Shown one piece after another: positions 14,796 through 23,961 of a stretch of 62,851 bases of DNA. Origin of the DNA: Xanthobacteraceae bacterium (GTDB lineage: Bacteria > Pseudomonadota > Alphaproteobacteria > Rhizobiales > Xanthobacteraceae); the NCBI GenBank assembly GCA_019746355.1, contig JAIESC010000063.1, positions 1 to 62,851 on the forward strand. The letters are read 5' to 3'. The notes under the pieces were generated by a model. It was given only the letters and a program-made list of their open reading frames with translations. It was not told the DNA's origin and did no database searches. Position 1 is the first letter of the stretch; each line of letters starts with the position of its first letter. Position numbers and translations under genes: made by a program.

Positions 14796-14898
14796 TTGCG
14801 CCTCCCTAAAAAATCGGAAATGGAGACTGATCAGAAAACAGCGACAGCGTCCGCCCTCGATGATCGGGCGTCAAGAGGTTCGGCGCACGGCGTCGAGA

Positions 14899-14936
14899 TA
14901 GGATCAACTGCAACGAGTTAGGATCAACTGCAACGA
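14899..14936. repeat. Short tandem duplication, 20-bp period
   Basis: TAGGATCAACTGCAACGA occurs at 14899-14916 and again at 14919-14936 in the non-coding region upstream of the ABC_sub_bind gene. Could be a paired regulator site or a simple duplication. The rest of 14796-15025 shows nothing clear. Confidence 0.7.
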
Positions 14937-15025
14937 TCCCGATTTAAGCCGGGTGCGCCAGGAGGATGTTCAAGAGAACGACATTGGGCCTGAAACAAAA
15001 CGCATTGTTGTCCGGACAGATGGTG

Positions 15026-15700
15026 TTAGCGGGACACCTGGCCGCGAATGGCAATGGCCTGCGCTACATATGAAATTGGTCCCGTCGGGTCCGCCGAAAG
15101 TCGTCCCCTCAGAGTAGCCTTCAATCGATCCACATCGGCGGGCGGCAAGTGTCGGTGGTTTTCCGGCGTTACGCTCGACCAGAAATCATCCAAGTCATCG
15201 AATTCCAGCGCAAGATCGATCACGCGGCTTTCGATGGCTTCAACCCGAGGAAGCGAACAGATCGGTCAGCGCCTCCGCGGTCCGCATCCGTGTTCACGGC
15301 CAATTGCGCTCGGCCACCCCGATTGAATGAACTGCATCCGCCAGTGGCCAATAGGGATGACCCTCCGCGCGCCAGGCGAGACGTATGCCGCAACCGTCCC
15401 GCCCTTGCGCACGACGCGGGTCATTTCCGGCATCGCCTTGCCCGGATCAGGAATGTACTGAATGACAAGGGCCATAACGGCGATGTCGAACGCGCCGTGG
15501 TCATACGGCAACGACATCGCACCGCCGTTGCAGTAATCAATCTGCTGCGCGCTCGATTTGCTTTTCGCAAATGCGATTTGACCTTCTGGAGGATCGACAG
15601 CGCTGATCGCACTTGGCGCGCCGCGTCGAGGAATAGGCTCGGTAAACGAGCCGGAGCCACAGCCCACATCAAGCCAACGAAGGCTTGATCCCGGCAGAAA
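15026..15700 (-). pseudogene. Relic of a class I SAM-dependent methyltransferase
   Basis: On the minus strand the SAM-binding motif is clear (RWLDVGCGSGSFT), followed by the acidic end of strand 2 (ISAVDPPEGQIAFAKS), the strand-4 motif (FDIAVMALVIQYIPDP) and MTRVVRKGGTVAAYV. The reading is broken: a TGA stands upstream of the motif where the N-terminal helices should be, a stop lies at 15266, and the natural continuation (EALTDLFASSG, then EAIESRVIDLALEFDDLDDF) needs a shift out of and back into frame near 15260-15300. The C-terminal part, to 15026, reads well. Very likely non-functional as sequenced. Confidence 0.7.
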
Positions 15701-15811
15701 ACGTCCGCTTTGCCCTCAAGACCGAAATCGGATTCATGAGCAAACGTCCTGGGGCAGCGTCATGAGAGCTTGCGGCTTCGCGTAGAGCAGCCGCACGACA
15801 AATCTCACGTC

Positions 15812-16009
15812 TCAGCGAACCGTCGCGCGCGGTTGACCCGCGTAATCCGCCGCAGGCTTGGCCTTGACGGCCGCCGGGCCACTCGCGGTGTCGATGCTTG
15901 TGATGCGGGCGTTGAATCCGACAACGACGACGACTATGGCCGCCACAAGCGACACCAGCACGATCTTCAGATGCGTGGTGCTGCCGGCACGATGAAGCGT
16001 GGGGTGCAT
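15812..16009 (-). CDS. Small single-span membrane protein
   Basis: About 65 residues from MHPTLHRAGSTTHL (an in-frame start exists at 16027). One strong membrane span (KIVLVSLVAAIVVVVVGFNA), then a short tail with an RITSIDTASG stretch and Ala/Lys-rich end. I recall close relatives as short uncharacterised genes in Bradyrhizobium-type genomes; function unknown. Monocistronic. Confidence 0.6.
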   Translation of the reverse strand: MHPTLHRAGSTTHLKIVLVSLVAAIVVVVVGFNARITSIDTASGPAAVKAKPAADYAGQPRATVR

Positions 16010-16310
16010 CGGATTTCTCCCTGCCATGACGATCGTCTTTGCGCGATCCTGGCCATGCCGTTCTGTCTGATGCGGGAAACTAGCCGGGCGCGCATCGCCG
16101 CTCCATTGAACACAAGGACGGCAGCGCTATGCCAAGCGATCACCGGACTAGACGTTGGTATAGACGCGGTAGGAGCTCACCCGCGCGTGTTGCCGATTCA
16201 ATTTCGACAATCGTCCGCAAATTAGTGCGGCTGGCTCCGGGGAGAGAGCCAGCCGCGCGCGATCCTGGTCGGGTGGGGGAGGGGGGACCGGGGCCGCGTA
16301 GGTCCTTTCC

Positions 16311-17063
16311 TTAGTAGAGGCTGAAGGGGCGGATCGAGCCGGCGCTCGCGAACGTCTCGCGCGCCCGCGGTTCGATATGCGCAACAGCAGCGGGTTTCAC
16401 ATCGTGGCGTGGCCGGTCGGGCAGCACCACGACCTTGGCGCCGATGCTGACACGGTTGTAGAGGTCGATCACGTCCTCGTTGAGGAGGCGGATGCAGCCG
16501 CTCGACACATGCGTGCCGATCGTCTCCGGCGCGTTGGTGCCGTGGATGCGATAGATCGTGCCACCGAGATACATCGCCCGCGCGCCGAGCGGGTTCGCAG
16601 GTCCCCCGGCCATGAAGCGCGGCAGATAAGGCTGGCGCTGCAGCATCTCCTGCGGCGGGATCCAGTCCGGCCATTCCGACTTGCGCGAGATCGTCTGCAC
16701 GCCGGACCAGGTGAAGCCGTCGCGGCCGACGCCGATGCCGTAGGCGATCGCCTTGCCACCGCCGAGCACGTAGTAGAGCCGCGTCGCCGGGGTATCGATG
16801 ACGATGGTGCCGGGGGCTTCGCGCGTCGGATAGCTGACGATCTGCCGGCGCAGCTGCGCGGGCATCGCACGGGTTTCATCCATCGGCTGGTAAGTGTCGC
16901 GCTCCGGCATGACCTGCCGGAACACTTGCTGGGACACTTGCGGCCGCGGCGCGGCAAACCACGGCGCAAAGCCGAGCGGCTCGGCCGAGGCCGTGCCGGC
17001 AAGCAAGGTGCCCAGCGCGGTGACCGCGGTGGCTGCGGCGGCGTGGATAGAGAGACGTGCCAT
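16311..17063 (-). CDS. L,D-transpeptidase (YkuD/ErfK type)
   Basis: 250 residues with an N-terminal signal peptide (ALGTLLAGTASAEPLGF). The C-terminal half is a YkuD domain: QRQPYLPRFMAGGPANPLGA, IYRIHGTNAPETIG (catalytic His) and the active-site motif HVSSGCIRL with nucleophilic Cys, then LYNRVSIGAKVVVLP. These periplasmic enzymes make 3-3 peptidoglycan cross-links or attach proteins to peptidoglycan and are numerous in Rhizobiales. The final 30 residues form a short tail of unknown role. A small exported gene lies upstream on the same strand. Confidence 0.9.
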   Translation of the reverse strand: MARLSIHAAAATAVTALGTLLAGTASAEPLGFAPWFAAPRPQVSQQVFRQVMPERDTYQPMDETRAMPAQLRRQIVSYPTREAPGTIVIDTPATRLYYVLGGGKAIAYGIGVGRDGFTWSGVQTISRKSEWPDWIPPQEMLQRQPYLPRFMAGGPANPLGARAMYLGGTIYRIHGTNAPETIGTHVSSGCIRLLNEDVIDLYNRVSIGAKVVVLPDRPRHDVKPAAVAHIEPRARETFASAGSIRPFSLY

Positions 17064-17087
17064 GACAGGCCCCCTGCGGCTGAACGC

Positions 17088-17345
17088 TCAGACCGACCGC
17101 ACGACGCGGGTCGAAGGTGTGTAGTCGGCCGGCTCGCGGTGGGTGCCGATGCATTCGGTCGGATAGTTCGGCCACACCGCATCGGCGCAGCGAGAACCTT
17201 GCGAACGGATCGGCAGCCGGTCGCCCTTGAGCCCGCGCGGCCGTTCGGTCGTCGCGCTCGCGGGCGTCGAGGTCGAGACGGTGAAGAACGCCGTGTCGGT
17301 GACGACGATGGCGGCGAGCGCTGCGGCTACGGCGATCTTGATCAT
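17088..17345 (-). CDS. Small exported protein, unknown
   Basis: 85 residues. The N-terminus is a signal-like segment (MIKIAVAAALAAIVVTDTAFF). The mature part is polar with two cysteines (SRCADAVWPNYPTECIG) that could form one disulfide, followed by THREPADYTP. It lies 24 bp upstream of the L,D-transpeptidase gene on the same strand and may be cotranscribed. No known family recognised. Confidence 0.6.
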   Translation of the reverse strand: MIKIAVAAALAAIVVTDTAFFTVSTSTPASATTERPRGLKGDRLPIRSQGSRCADAVWPNYPTECIGTHREPADYTPSTRVVRSV

Positions 17346-17524
17346 GGTCAGCTCCCCGTCGGAGTTCGTTCTTGACGGAGAGTCTTACGGGTGCGGCCGT
17401 TGCCGCTCCATTGTCCATGAGGTCAGCGCGATTATCGAAAGGGTCACCGCGTCTATCCGAAGGTTTAGGGGAAGCCCTGCCGCAAAGGGGTAACCCGCCA
17501 GAAAGCCAGCAATGACGCGGGAAA

Positions 17525-17890
17525 TCAGGCGATCTTCTGCAGCGCGCGGTCGAGACAGACGATCAGGTTGGCTTCGCTGAACGGCTTGCTCATGAAGGAG
17601 ACTGCGCCGGAGCGCATAGCGCGATCGCGCAGGCGGTCGTCCGGAAACGCCGTGACGAAGATCGTCGGAATGCGATGACCGGCGGCGGTCAGATGCTCCT
17701 GAAGCTCGAGGCCGTTGAGGCCCGGCATCTGCACGTCGGAGATCAGGCACGAGGTCTCGCGCAGCCGGTCGGATTTCAGAAACTCTTCGGCCGACGCAAA
17801 CGTCGCGACCTGGTAGCCGAGCGAGCGGATCAGCGCCCTGGTGGCATTCCGCACGGCATCGTCGTCATCAACAATCGAAATCATAGGCAT
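17525..17890 (-). CDS. Stand-alone response-regulator receiver domain (FixJ-type)
   Basis: 121 residues that are only a receiver domain: the acidic pair in ISIVDDDDAVR, the phosphorylation Asp in LISDVQMPGLNG, the Thr in TIFVTAFPDD and the Lys in FMSKPFSE. There is no output domain, so it probably acts by protein contact or phosphotransfer, like other single-domain regulators. It is transcribed in the same direction as the kinase and FixJ-type gene that lie upstream of it, separated by about 270 bp, so it may share the kinase; this is inference. Confidence 0.85.
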   Translation of the reverse strand: MPMISIVDDDDAVRNATRALIRSLGYQVATFASAEEFLKSDRLRETSCLISDVQMPGLNGLELQEHLTAAGHRIPTIFVTAFPDDRLRDRAMRSGAVSFMSKPFSEANLIVCLDRALQKIA

Positions 17891-18158
17891 CTTCAGCTAT
17901 GGATCAGTCCCGTCGCCCTTAACGAATATCGAGAGATTCGACCTATATCGCCACGATGCCTGCGTACGAATCCAATGCCTATAGGCTTAGACAAATTATA
18001 CGCGGGTATAGACAGAATGCCGCAGCCTGGAACTTGGAATCGTCTCAGCTCAAACCAAGTTCCTGCGTCAAGGTTCCATCTGGTCGCGGCGCAGTGTGCA
18101 GCCGTGCGTCAGGCCACGCGTTCGATGCAACTCGCAATCACAAGTCGGATTTCCGAAC

Positions 18159-18806
18159 TCAAGACTTCGGCTGCCCGAGCCCCAGCAGGTCCGCCATCCG
18201 CACGAGATCGGCGAGCGACTTCGCGCCCATCTTGCGCATGACGTTGCCGCGATGAACCTTGACCGTGATCTCGCTCACGCCGATCTCGGCGGCGATCTGC
18301 TTGTTCATCAGGCCGGACGTCACCAGCGGCATCACCTGCTGCTCGCGCATGGTCAGCGAGCGATAGGCCGACTGTAGCCCCGCCACCGCCGTGTTGTTGT
18401 CGCGGCGCGCGCGGTCGCGGTCGAGCCCGGCTTGCACCGCATCGAGCAGATCCTGGTCGCGGAACGGCTTGGACAGGAATTCGAGTGCGCCCGCCTTCAT
18501 AGCGCGGACCGTCATCGGGATATCGCCGTGGCCGGTGATGAAGATGATCGGCAGGTGGATGTCGGCCCTGGCAAGCTCGGCCTGGAAGTCGAGCCCGCTG
18601 ACGCCGGGAAGCCGCACGTCGAGCACAAGACAGCTCGGCGCGTCGGGAATCCGGCTCGCCAGAAATTCCGCCGGCGCGTTGAACGTCGAGACGCGCAACC
18701 CCACGGAACGCAGCAGCGTCTCCAGTGACTTGCGCACGCCGGCATCGTCGTCGATGACGAAGACCTGCGGTTCGCTCTCCGGCGCGGGTTTGGGCGTGAT
18801 GGTCAT
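18159..18806 (-). CDS. FixJ/NarL-family two-component response regulator
   Basis: 215 residues from the ATG at 18806 (MTITPKPAPESEPQV). Receiver domain at about 14-125 with DDD, the phospho-acceptor in LVLDVRLPGVSG, IFITGHGDIP and FLSKPFRDQD. C-terminal LuxR-type helix-turn-helix at about 150-210 (SLTMREQQVMPLVTSGLMNK, then IAAEIGVSEITVKVHRGNVM). The kinase gene starts upstream on the same strand with about 90 bp between, so the two very likely form a cognate pair. Target promoters cannot be read from the sequence. Confidence 0.9.
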   Translation of the reverse strand: MTITPKPAPESEPQVFVIDDDAGVRKSLETLLRSVGLRVSTFNAPAEFLASRIPDAPSCLVLDVRLPGVSGLDFQAELARADIHLPIIFITGHGDIPMTVRAMKAGALEFLSKPFRDQDLLDAVQAGLDRDRARRDNNTAVAGLQSAYRSLTMREQQVMPLVTSGLMNKQIAAEIGVSEITVKVHRGNVMRKMGAKSLADLVRMADLLGLGQPKS

Positions 18807-18897
18807 GGCGGGCCTCACGCCGGCGCGACCGATGGAGAACTTGCGGATGCCGCGCCGCCGAGTGGCGCGACTGCGACACGAGGGGCCGGCGCGGCCA

Positions 18898-21843
18898 TCA
18901 TGAAAGTCCTCGCGCTGGCTGCTCGCCGGAGCGAACCGCAATCGGCACGGTGAAGCGGAACTCGGTGCCGTGCGGTTCCGCCGGCGCGGTCCAGAGCTCC
19001 CCGCCGTGCGCCCGCACGATGCTGCGGCAGATCGGCAGGCCCATGCCCATGCCGTTGCTCTTGGTCGTGAACAGCGGATCGAACACGCGCTTCCTGACCG
19101 CTTCGTCGATGCCGGTGCCGGAATCGCCGACCATGATGACGACATGCTCCGCGCCGTTCACGTGCGATCCGATGCGCAGGATGCGCGGGCGGCCGGTGAC
19201 CGCACTCATGGCGTCCGCGCCGTTGATCACGAGGTTCATGATCACCTGCTGCAGCTGGACGCGGTCGCCGAGCACCCTCGGCACCTCGCGCGGCAGCGAA
19301 GTCTGCACCATGACGTTCCTGCCGCGCAGCGTGTTGTTGGTCAGGGCCAGCACCTCTCGGATCGCCTCGTTGATGTCGGTTGGGGCGTAGTCGGGCTTGC
19401 GGTTTCGGAGGAACGCGCGGATGCGGCCGATCACTTCGCTGGCGCGGGTTCCTTCCTCGATCACGCCTTCGAGCGCCTCCTTCGCCTCGGCCATCTCGGG
19501 GACCGGCCGGTCGAGCCAGCGCAGCGCGGCGTTGCCGTTGGCGATCACCGCGGCGAGCGGCTGGTTGACCTCGTGCGCGATCGAGGCGGCAAGCTCGCCC
19601 ATGGCGGTGAGGCGGGCGACGCGCGCAAGCTCGGCCTGCGCCGTCTCGACCGCGGCTTGGGCGTTGACGCGCTCGGTCTGGTCCATCGTCACGCCGATCA
19701 GCTCGATCACCTCGCCACGCTCGTCGAGCACGGGCTGGCCGACGGTATGCAGGTGCTTGACGGTGCCGTCGCGCAGCACTGCACGGTAGGAGATGTCGTA
19801 AGGCTTCTTCTCGGCCACCGCGCGCGCGGCGGCTTCGTCGAAACCCGCGCGGTCATCCGGGTGGAGCAGCTCGCGGAACAGCTCGTGCGAGAGCTGCGTC
19901 GCAGGGGGAAGGTCGAAGATCTTCCATTCCTGCGGCGACCAGAACAGCTCGTTGCTCGGAATTTTTCGCGTCCAGGCGCCGGTGTTCGATAGCTTCTCGG
20001 CCTCGGCGAGATAGGTTGCGGTGCGGCGCAGCTCGCTTTCCGCCTTGTGGCGCGCGGTGATGTCGATCGCGGTCGAGAAATAGACCGGCGGGTTGTCGTC
20101 GTTGCCGGGGATGGTCGAGACGAACGAGTTGACCCAGACCGGCATGCCGCTCTTGTGGCGGAACCGCGTCACCACCTCGTAGGCGCTACGCTGACCGGAG
20201 CAAAGCGCGACAAAGCGGTCCTTGCCGGCGCTGCGGTCCTCCTCATAAAGCAACTCGGCCGGATCGAGGGCCAGCAGTTCTTCGGCGGTGTAGCCGAGCA
20301 TGTTCTGCAGCGCCAGGTTGGTCGCCACGAACCTCATGCTGTGATCGACGAGGCTCACGCCGAGCGACGACATCTCGAACACCGAGCGCCAGCGCTGCTC
20401 GCTGGCGCGCAGTGCTGCTTCCGAACGCTTGCGCACCCAGAAGTCGCCAAGGATGCGGCCGAGCTGATCGACCGCGCCGAGGATGGTGCGGTCCGGCCGG
20501 CGCTTGTCGCGCGAATAGCATTCGAACACCGCGAGCACCTCGTCGCCGAGGATCACCGGAAACAGCAGCGCGGTCTTCAGGCCTGCATCGAGGGCGGGAC
20601 GGAGCCGTGGAAACGGCGCGAAGCCCATGGCCGTCAGGCCCATGTCGACAAAGCTCAGGTCCTCGAACCAGGTCGCCGATTTCGTCTCCCACACCCGGCC
20701 TGGCAGGTCTTCGCCGAGCACGATCGGGGTCTCGGCACTGAGCTGCCGGAAGGCGGCGAAGTCGGAGGCGTTCCAGGTCGACGCGTTGGCACAGGCGAGG
20801 CGACCGCCCGCTGTGTCCGGATACCAGACCTGACCGAACTGCCAGCGCTGCGCGGTGCAGACCCGCTCGAGGCTTTTTTCCACCATCGCCGGCGTGGTCA
20901 GCGCCGCGCTTGCCGCCGAGCTCACGCTCACCAGAAGCTCCAGCGCCTGTTCGACCGAGCGGTGCAGCGCCTCGCGCTGCTCGGCCGCGGCTTTCCGCTC
21001 GTCGATGTCGACGCAGAGGCCGACCCATTCGCGGACCGCGCCGTCCGGTTCGAGCACGGCATTGCCGCGCACCTGATGCCAGACATAAACGCCGTTGCGG
21101 CGGCGGATGCGGTATTCGGTTTCGAACGGCGCAGTGTTCTCGACCGATCGCCGCCAGATTTCATTGGCGCGGTCGCGGTCGTAAGGATGCACGGCGTCGA
21201 GCCAGCCCGAGCCTTGCGTTTCCTCGTGCGACTGGCCTGTGAAGGCGCACCATTCCGGCGGCGCGATGAATCGTCCGTCCGCCGTCGCGGTCCACACCAG
21301 CGACGAGGTCGCGCTTACCAGCGCGCGGTAGCGCGCCTCGCTCGCAACCACCGCGGCCTGCGCGCGCTTTCGCTCGGTGATCTCTTCGGCGGCGACGTTG
21401 ACGCCGAGCACGCGGCCGTCCCGCCCCTTCAGCGGATACCAGTTGGTCAGCCAGCAGCGGTCGGTCCCCACACGGTCGGCCCGCTGGCCGCTGATCTCGA
21501 TGCCGGTGACCGGCTTGCCAGTCTTGACGATCGATTTCACCAGCGCTTCGACTTGGTCCGCGAGCTTCGGCACCATGTCGCGCACGGTGCTGCCGAGATG
21601 ATCCTCGACCGAGATGCCGCAGATGTCGGTCAGCCGCCGGTTGATCTGCAGGTAGCGGCAGTCGGGCGAGAGAAACGCAAGCCCGATCGGCGCGGTGTCG
21701 TAGATGAAGCGAAGCTCGGGCGCGGCGGGCGTCACACTGGCTGCGGCATCCGCACGCGCGTGCTGGGCCGACAGCCGGCGCACCGGACGCGGGCGCGGCC
21801 GCGCGGCCTTTCGCAAGCCTCGCACTGCCTTTTTCCTGGCCAT
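18898..21843 (-). CDS. Multi-PAS/GAF sensor histidine kinase
   Basis: About 981 residues from the ATG at 21843 (MARKKAVRGLRKAARP). In order: a basic N-terminus, PAS (about 45-165), PAS/PAC (about 170-295, ending WVGLCVDIDERK), a GAF-like domain (about 315-470), PAS (about 480-600), PAS_3 (about 605-730), a dimerisation helix with the phospho-His in ASIAHEVNQPLAAV (about residue 755), and an ATP-binding domain with N, G1 (VGDSGTGID) and G2 (GMGMGLPICRSI) boxes. No membrane span, so it is cytosolic and should sense a soluble cue through PAS or GAF ligands. The cue is unknown. Confidence 0.92.
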   Translation of the reverse strand: MARKKAVRGLRKAARPRPRPVRRLSAQHARADAAASVTPAAPELRFIYDTAPIGLAFLSPDCRYLQINRRLTDICGISVEDHLGSTVRDMVPKLADQVEALVKSIVKTGKPVTGIEISGQRADRVGTDRCWLTNWYPLKGRDGRVLGVNVAAEEITERKRAQAAVVASEARYRALVSATSSLVWTATADGRFIAPPEWCAFTGQSHEETQGSGWLDAVHPYDRDRANEIWRRSVENTAPFETEYRIRRRNGVYVWHQVRGNAVLEPDGAVREWVGLCVDIDERKAAAEQREALHRSVEQALELLVSVSSAASAALTTPAMVEKSLERVCTAQRWQFGQVWYPDTAGGRLACANASTWNASDFAAFRQLSAETPIVLGEDLPGRVWETKSATWFEDLSFVDMGLTAMGFAPFPRLRPALDAGLKTALLFPVILGDEVLAVFECYSRDKRRPDRTILGAVDQLGRILGDFWVRKRSEAALRASEQRWRSVFEMSSLGVSLVDHSMRFVATNLALQNMLGYTAEELLALDPAELLYEEDRSAGKDRFVALCSGQRSAYEVVTRFRHKSGMPVWVNSFVSTIPGNDDNPPVYFSTAIDITARHKAESELRRTATYLAEAEKLSNTGAWTRKIPSNELFWSPQEWKIFDLPPATQLSHELFRELLHPDDRAGFDEAAARAVAEKKPYDISYRAVLRDGTVKHLHTVGQPVLDERGEVIELIGVTMDQTERVNAQAAVETAQAELARVARLTAMGELAASIAHEVNQPLAAVIANGNAALRWLDRPVPEMAEAKEALEGVIEEGTRASEVIGRIRAFLRNRKPDYAPTDINEAIREVLALTNNTLRGRNVMVQTSLPREVPRVLGDRVQLQQVIMNLVINGADAMSAVTGRPRILRIGSHVNGAEHVVIMVGDSGTGIDEAVRKRVFDPLFTTKSNGMGMGLPICRSIVRAHGGELWTAPAEPHGTEFRFTVPIAVRSGEQPARGLS

Positions 21844-22162
21844 CGGCCCCACCAATGCTTCCGACGGTGCGCGAGCAAAGCATGCGCCGCACAACACCGA
21901 AAGGGTCGCGCGGCGGCGGATGCCTTCCCCGCATCCCCCGCCATACGCGGCAAGTGTCCCCGAAAAAGGGCGCTCCGTACATTGGACCTGAGGCCAATGG
22001 CCGAGGCTGCCGACCTAAACCCAAGGACAATAGCCGGCGGTCAAAACCTTGTGGGACGCTGCCCGGCCGGCTTTCGGGTGTTGGGGGGGGCCGGAACGTC
22101 TGTCCGCGCGCCGCTTGCGGGGCGTGTCATCCCGACATCGTCTGACATTGGAGAATGGCCCG
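21844..22162. other. Intergenic, divergent promoter space
   Basis: 319 bp between the divergent kinase and HdeA-like genes. It is GC-rich, with a run of seven G near 22084 and several short inverted repeats, but I see no clear -35/-10 pair, terminator or small gene. GGAGAATGG at 22150-22158 is the ribosome site of the HdeA-like gene. Confidence 0.5.
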
Positions 22163-22699
22163 ATGCGCAAGCTGATTTTGGGACTGGCCCTCGCTGCGGC
22201 CATCACGCCCGGCACGAGCCAGGCGCAGATGACACTCGACATGACGCGGGTCACCTGTGCCGACTACCTCGCGATGCCGCCGGACCGCGCCGACATTTTC
22301 TCGGCCTGGATGAGCGGCTGGTTCAACCAGCGCTTCGGCTACGTGTCAGTCGGGATGAACGATTTCGAGCGCAACATTGCCAGCGTCAAGCAGTGGTGCA
22401 CCATGAACCAGCAGCGCACCATCATCGCGGCGCTCGAGCAGTCGCCGCCGCAGCCTGGCCCGGCCGGTGCCCAGGTCAAGATCGACATGTCGCTGATCAC
22501 CTGCAAGCAGTATCTCGCCGGCGACGCCAGGGCGCAGCAGATGATCGGCTACTGGATGAGCGGCTACTTTCGCGCCTCGAAGAACCAGCCGGTGTTCGAC
22601 TTCCAGCGTTTCGCCAACAACAAGCGCGCGGTCGCCGACTACTGCAAGAAGCGCGGAGGCGAGACGCTGATGAGTGCGATCCAGAAGAGCGCGCGCTAG
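22163..22699 (+). CDS. Periplasmic HdeA/HdeB-like protein with two tandem domains
   Basis: 178 residues from the ATG at 22163 behind GGAGAATGG. Signal peptide MRKLILGLALAAAITPGTSQ-AQ. Two similar halves follow: MTLDMTRVTCADYLAMPPDR...WMSGWFNQRF...WCTMN, and VKIDMSLITCKQYLAGDARA...WMSGYFRAS...YCKKRGG. Each has a T-C-xx-Y-L motif and a second Cys, the disulfide pair of HdeA-type acid-stress chaperones, plus the W-M-S-G core. Single-domain members are usually about 100 residues, so this is an internal duplication. Role in envelope acid stress is inferred from the family. Confidence 0.75.
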   Translation: MRKLILGLALAAAITPGTSQAQMTLDMTRVTCADYLAMPPDRADIFSAWMSGWFNQRFGYVSVGMNDFERNIASVKQWCTMNQQRTIIAALEQSPPQPGPAGAQVKIDMSLITCKQYLAGDARAQQMIGYWMSGYFRASKNQPVFDFQRFANNKRAVADYCKKRGGETLMSAIQKSAR

Positions 22700-22845
22700 G
22701 CAGCCGGGCGCAGTCGATCCCTGGACTGGTGCAAGCCCTGATCCTGCGGCTGCAGGGAAGGTGCCTTTGCGTTCAAGACGCTGGCGCTCGGCGGCTATTG
22801 CGGCAACAGTGGACCGATTTCCGCCAGACAGGATCGGCTCTGGAA

Positions 22846-23766
22846 ATGCGCATCGGCTGCGTCGACTTCGTCAGCAACACGTTTTTCCCGGCGACCGCCG
22901 CGGAAGAACTCGGTTTCTTCCGCGCAGAAGGTATCGACGCGCATGTCGAGCTGCTTCGAACCCTCGTGGCGTTTCCGGCGCTCCGTGACGGCGAGGTCGA
23001 GTTTCTCGCCGCTCCCGCGCATTCGGTGCTTCGCGCCTTTCCGGAGTGGAACGGCGCGAAGCTCGTCGTTGCGCTGGCCCAGGGCACGCCATGGCTGGTC
23101 GTGCTCCGAGCCGATGTGCCGGGTGCGCGCGGCGCCGTGTCGGCGCTGAAAGGGCTGCGGATCGCCGCAGCTCAGGGGCCGAACCTCGTGTTCCGCCAGT
23201 TTCTGGTCGAGCTTGGCCTGGAGCCCGGGCGCGATGTCGAGATCATCAGCCTGCCGGGCGGCGAGGACGCCGACGTCAATTTCGGCGTGATGGCGGCGCG
23301 CGCGCTCGAGGACGGTCTGATCGATGGCTTCTTCGCCAACGCCATGGGCGCGGAGGTGTCGATCCAAAGGAAGATCGGCCGAATCCACATCGACGCGCGG
23401 CGCGATGGCGCGCGCTATGCCGCCGCGAGCCGCTTTACCTTCGCGGCCCTGATCACCACCGATGACGTGATCGCGCGTCGGGGCAATGACGTCGCCGCTG
23501 TCGTCCGCGGCATCGTCAAGGCGCAAAAGGCGCTTCGTGCCGAGCCTGCGCGCGCGACCGAGGTCGGCCAGCGGCGGTTTCCGTCCGAGGAGGCCACACT
23601 GATCGCCTCGCTCGTTGCGCGCGACCTGCCGTTCTACGATTCGCGGATTACGGAGGAGGCCGCGGCCGGCGTCAACGCCTTGGCGCAGGGGCTCGGTCTG
23701 ATCAAGGCACCGATCCCCTATGAGCGGATGGTGGCGGGCATGTTCCGCGATCTGTGGGCGCTGTGA
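22846..23766 (+). CDS. NMT1/THI5-like ABC transporter substrate-binding protein
   Basis: 306 residues from MRIGCVDFVSNTFFPATA. The family pattern is clear: AAEELGFFRAEGIDAHVELL near the N-terminus, FLAAPAHSVLRAFPEW, LKGLRIAAAQGPNLVFRQFL and the second-lobe segment VIARRGNDVAAVVRGIVKA. No signal peptide is visible, so it may be lipid-free cytosolic, or the leader may be lost; an upstream in-frame extension only gives poor sequence. These proteins feed pyrimidine, sulfonate or aromatic-acid importers. No permease or ATPase is adjacent. Confidence 0.75.
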   Translation: MRIGCVDFVSNTFFPATAAEELGFFRAEGIDAHVELLRTLVAFPALRDGEVEFLAAPAHSVLRAFPEWNGAKLVVALAQGTPWLVVLRADVPGARGAVSALKGLRIAAAQGPNLVFRQFLVELGLEPGRDVEIISLPGGEDADVNFGVMAARALEDGLIDGFFANAMGAEVSIQRKIGRIHIDARRDGARYAAASRFTFAALITTDDVIARRGNDVAAVVRGIVKAQKALRAEPARATEVGQRRFPSEEATLIASLVARDLPFYDSRITEEAAAGVNALAQGLGLIKAPIPYERMVAGMFRDLWAL

Positions 23767-23802
23767 ACGGCGGGGCACCGACGCCTTAGTGCGGGATTGA
23801 AA

Positions 23803-23879
23803 TGGCTCCCCGGGAGTGGGCTCGAACCACCGACCTGACGATTAACAGCCGTCTGCTCTACCGACTGAGCTACCGGGGA
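23803..23879 (-). tRNA. tRNA-Asn (GTT)
   Basis: Read on the minus strand it folds as a complete cloverleaf: acceptor TCCCCGG with CCGGGGA, D-arm TAGCTCAGTCGGTAGAGCA, anticodon loop CTGTTAA giving GTT, T-arm GGTGGTTCGAGCCCACT, and an encoded CCA (23803-23805). Confidence 0.93.
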
Positions 23880-23961
23880 GTGATCCGCCTTCGCTGAAGC
23901 TGCAGCGCGACAGCCACCGTACGGTTGGCTTGTCGAGCCGAAGCTCCGCAGGAGCGAAGGC

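Noticed and set aside
14899..14936. CRISPR-like repeat
   Set aside because: Only two copies with a 2-bp gap and no spacers.
15770..16225. 151-residue plus-strand frame
   Set aside because: The minus-strand membrane protein inside it has a clear span and sensible start; the plus-strand product is Arg/His-rich.
20047..21900. Very long plus-strand open frame antisense to the histidine kinase, fused in frame to the NMT1-like gene
   Set aside because: Arg/His/Gly-rich antisense shadow of a strongly supported kinase. Only the part from 22846 is a real gene.
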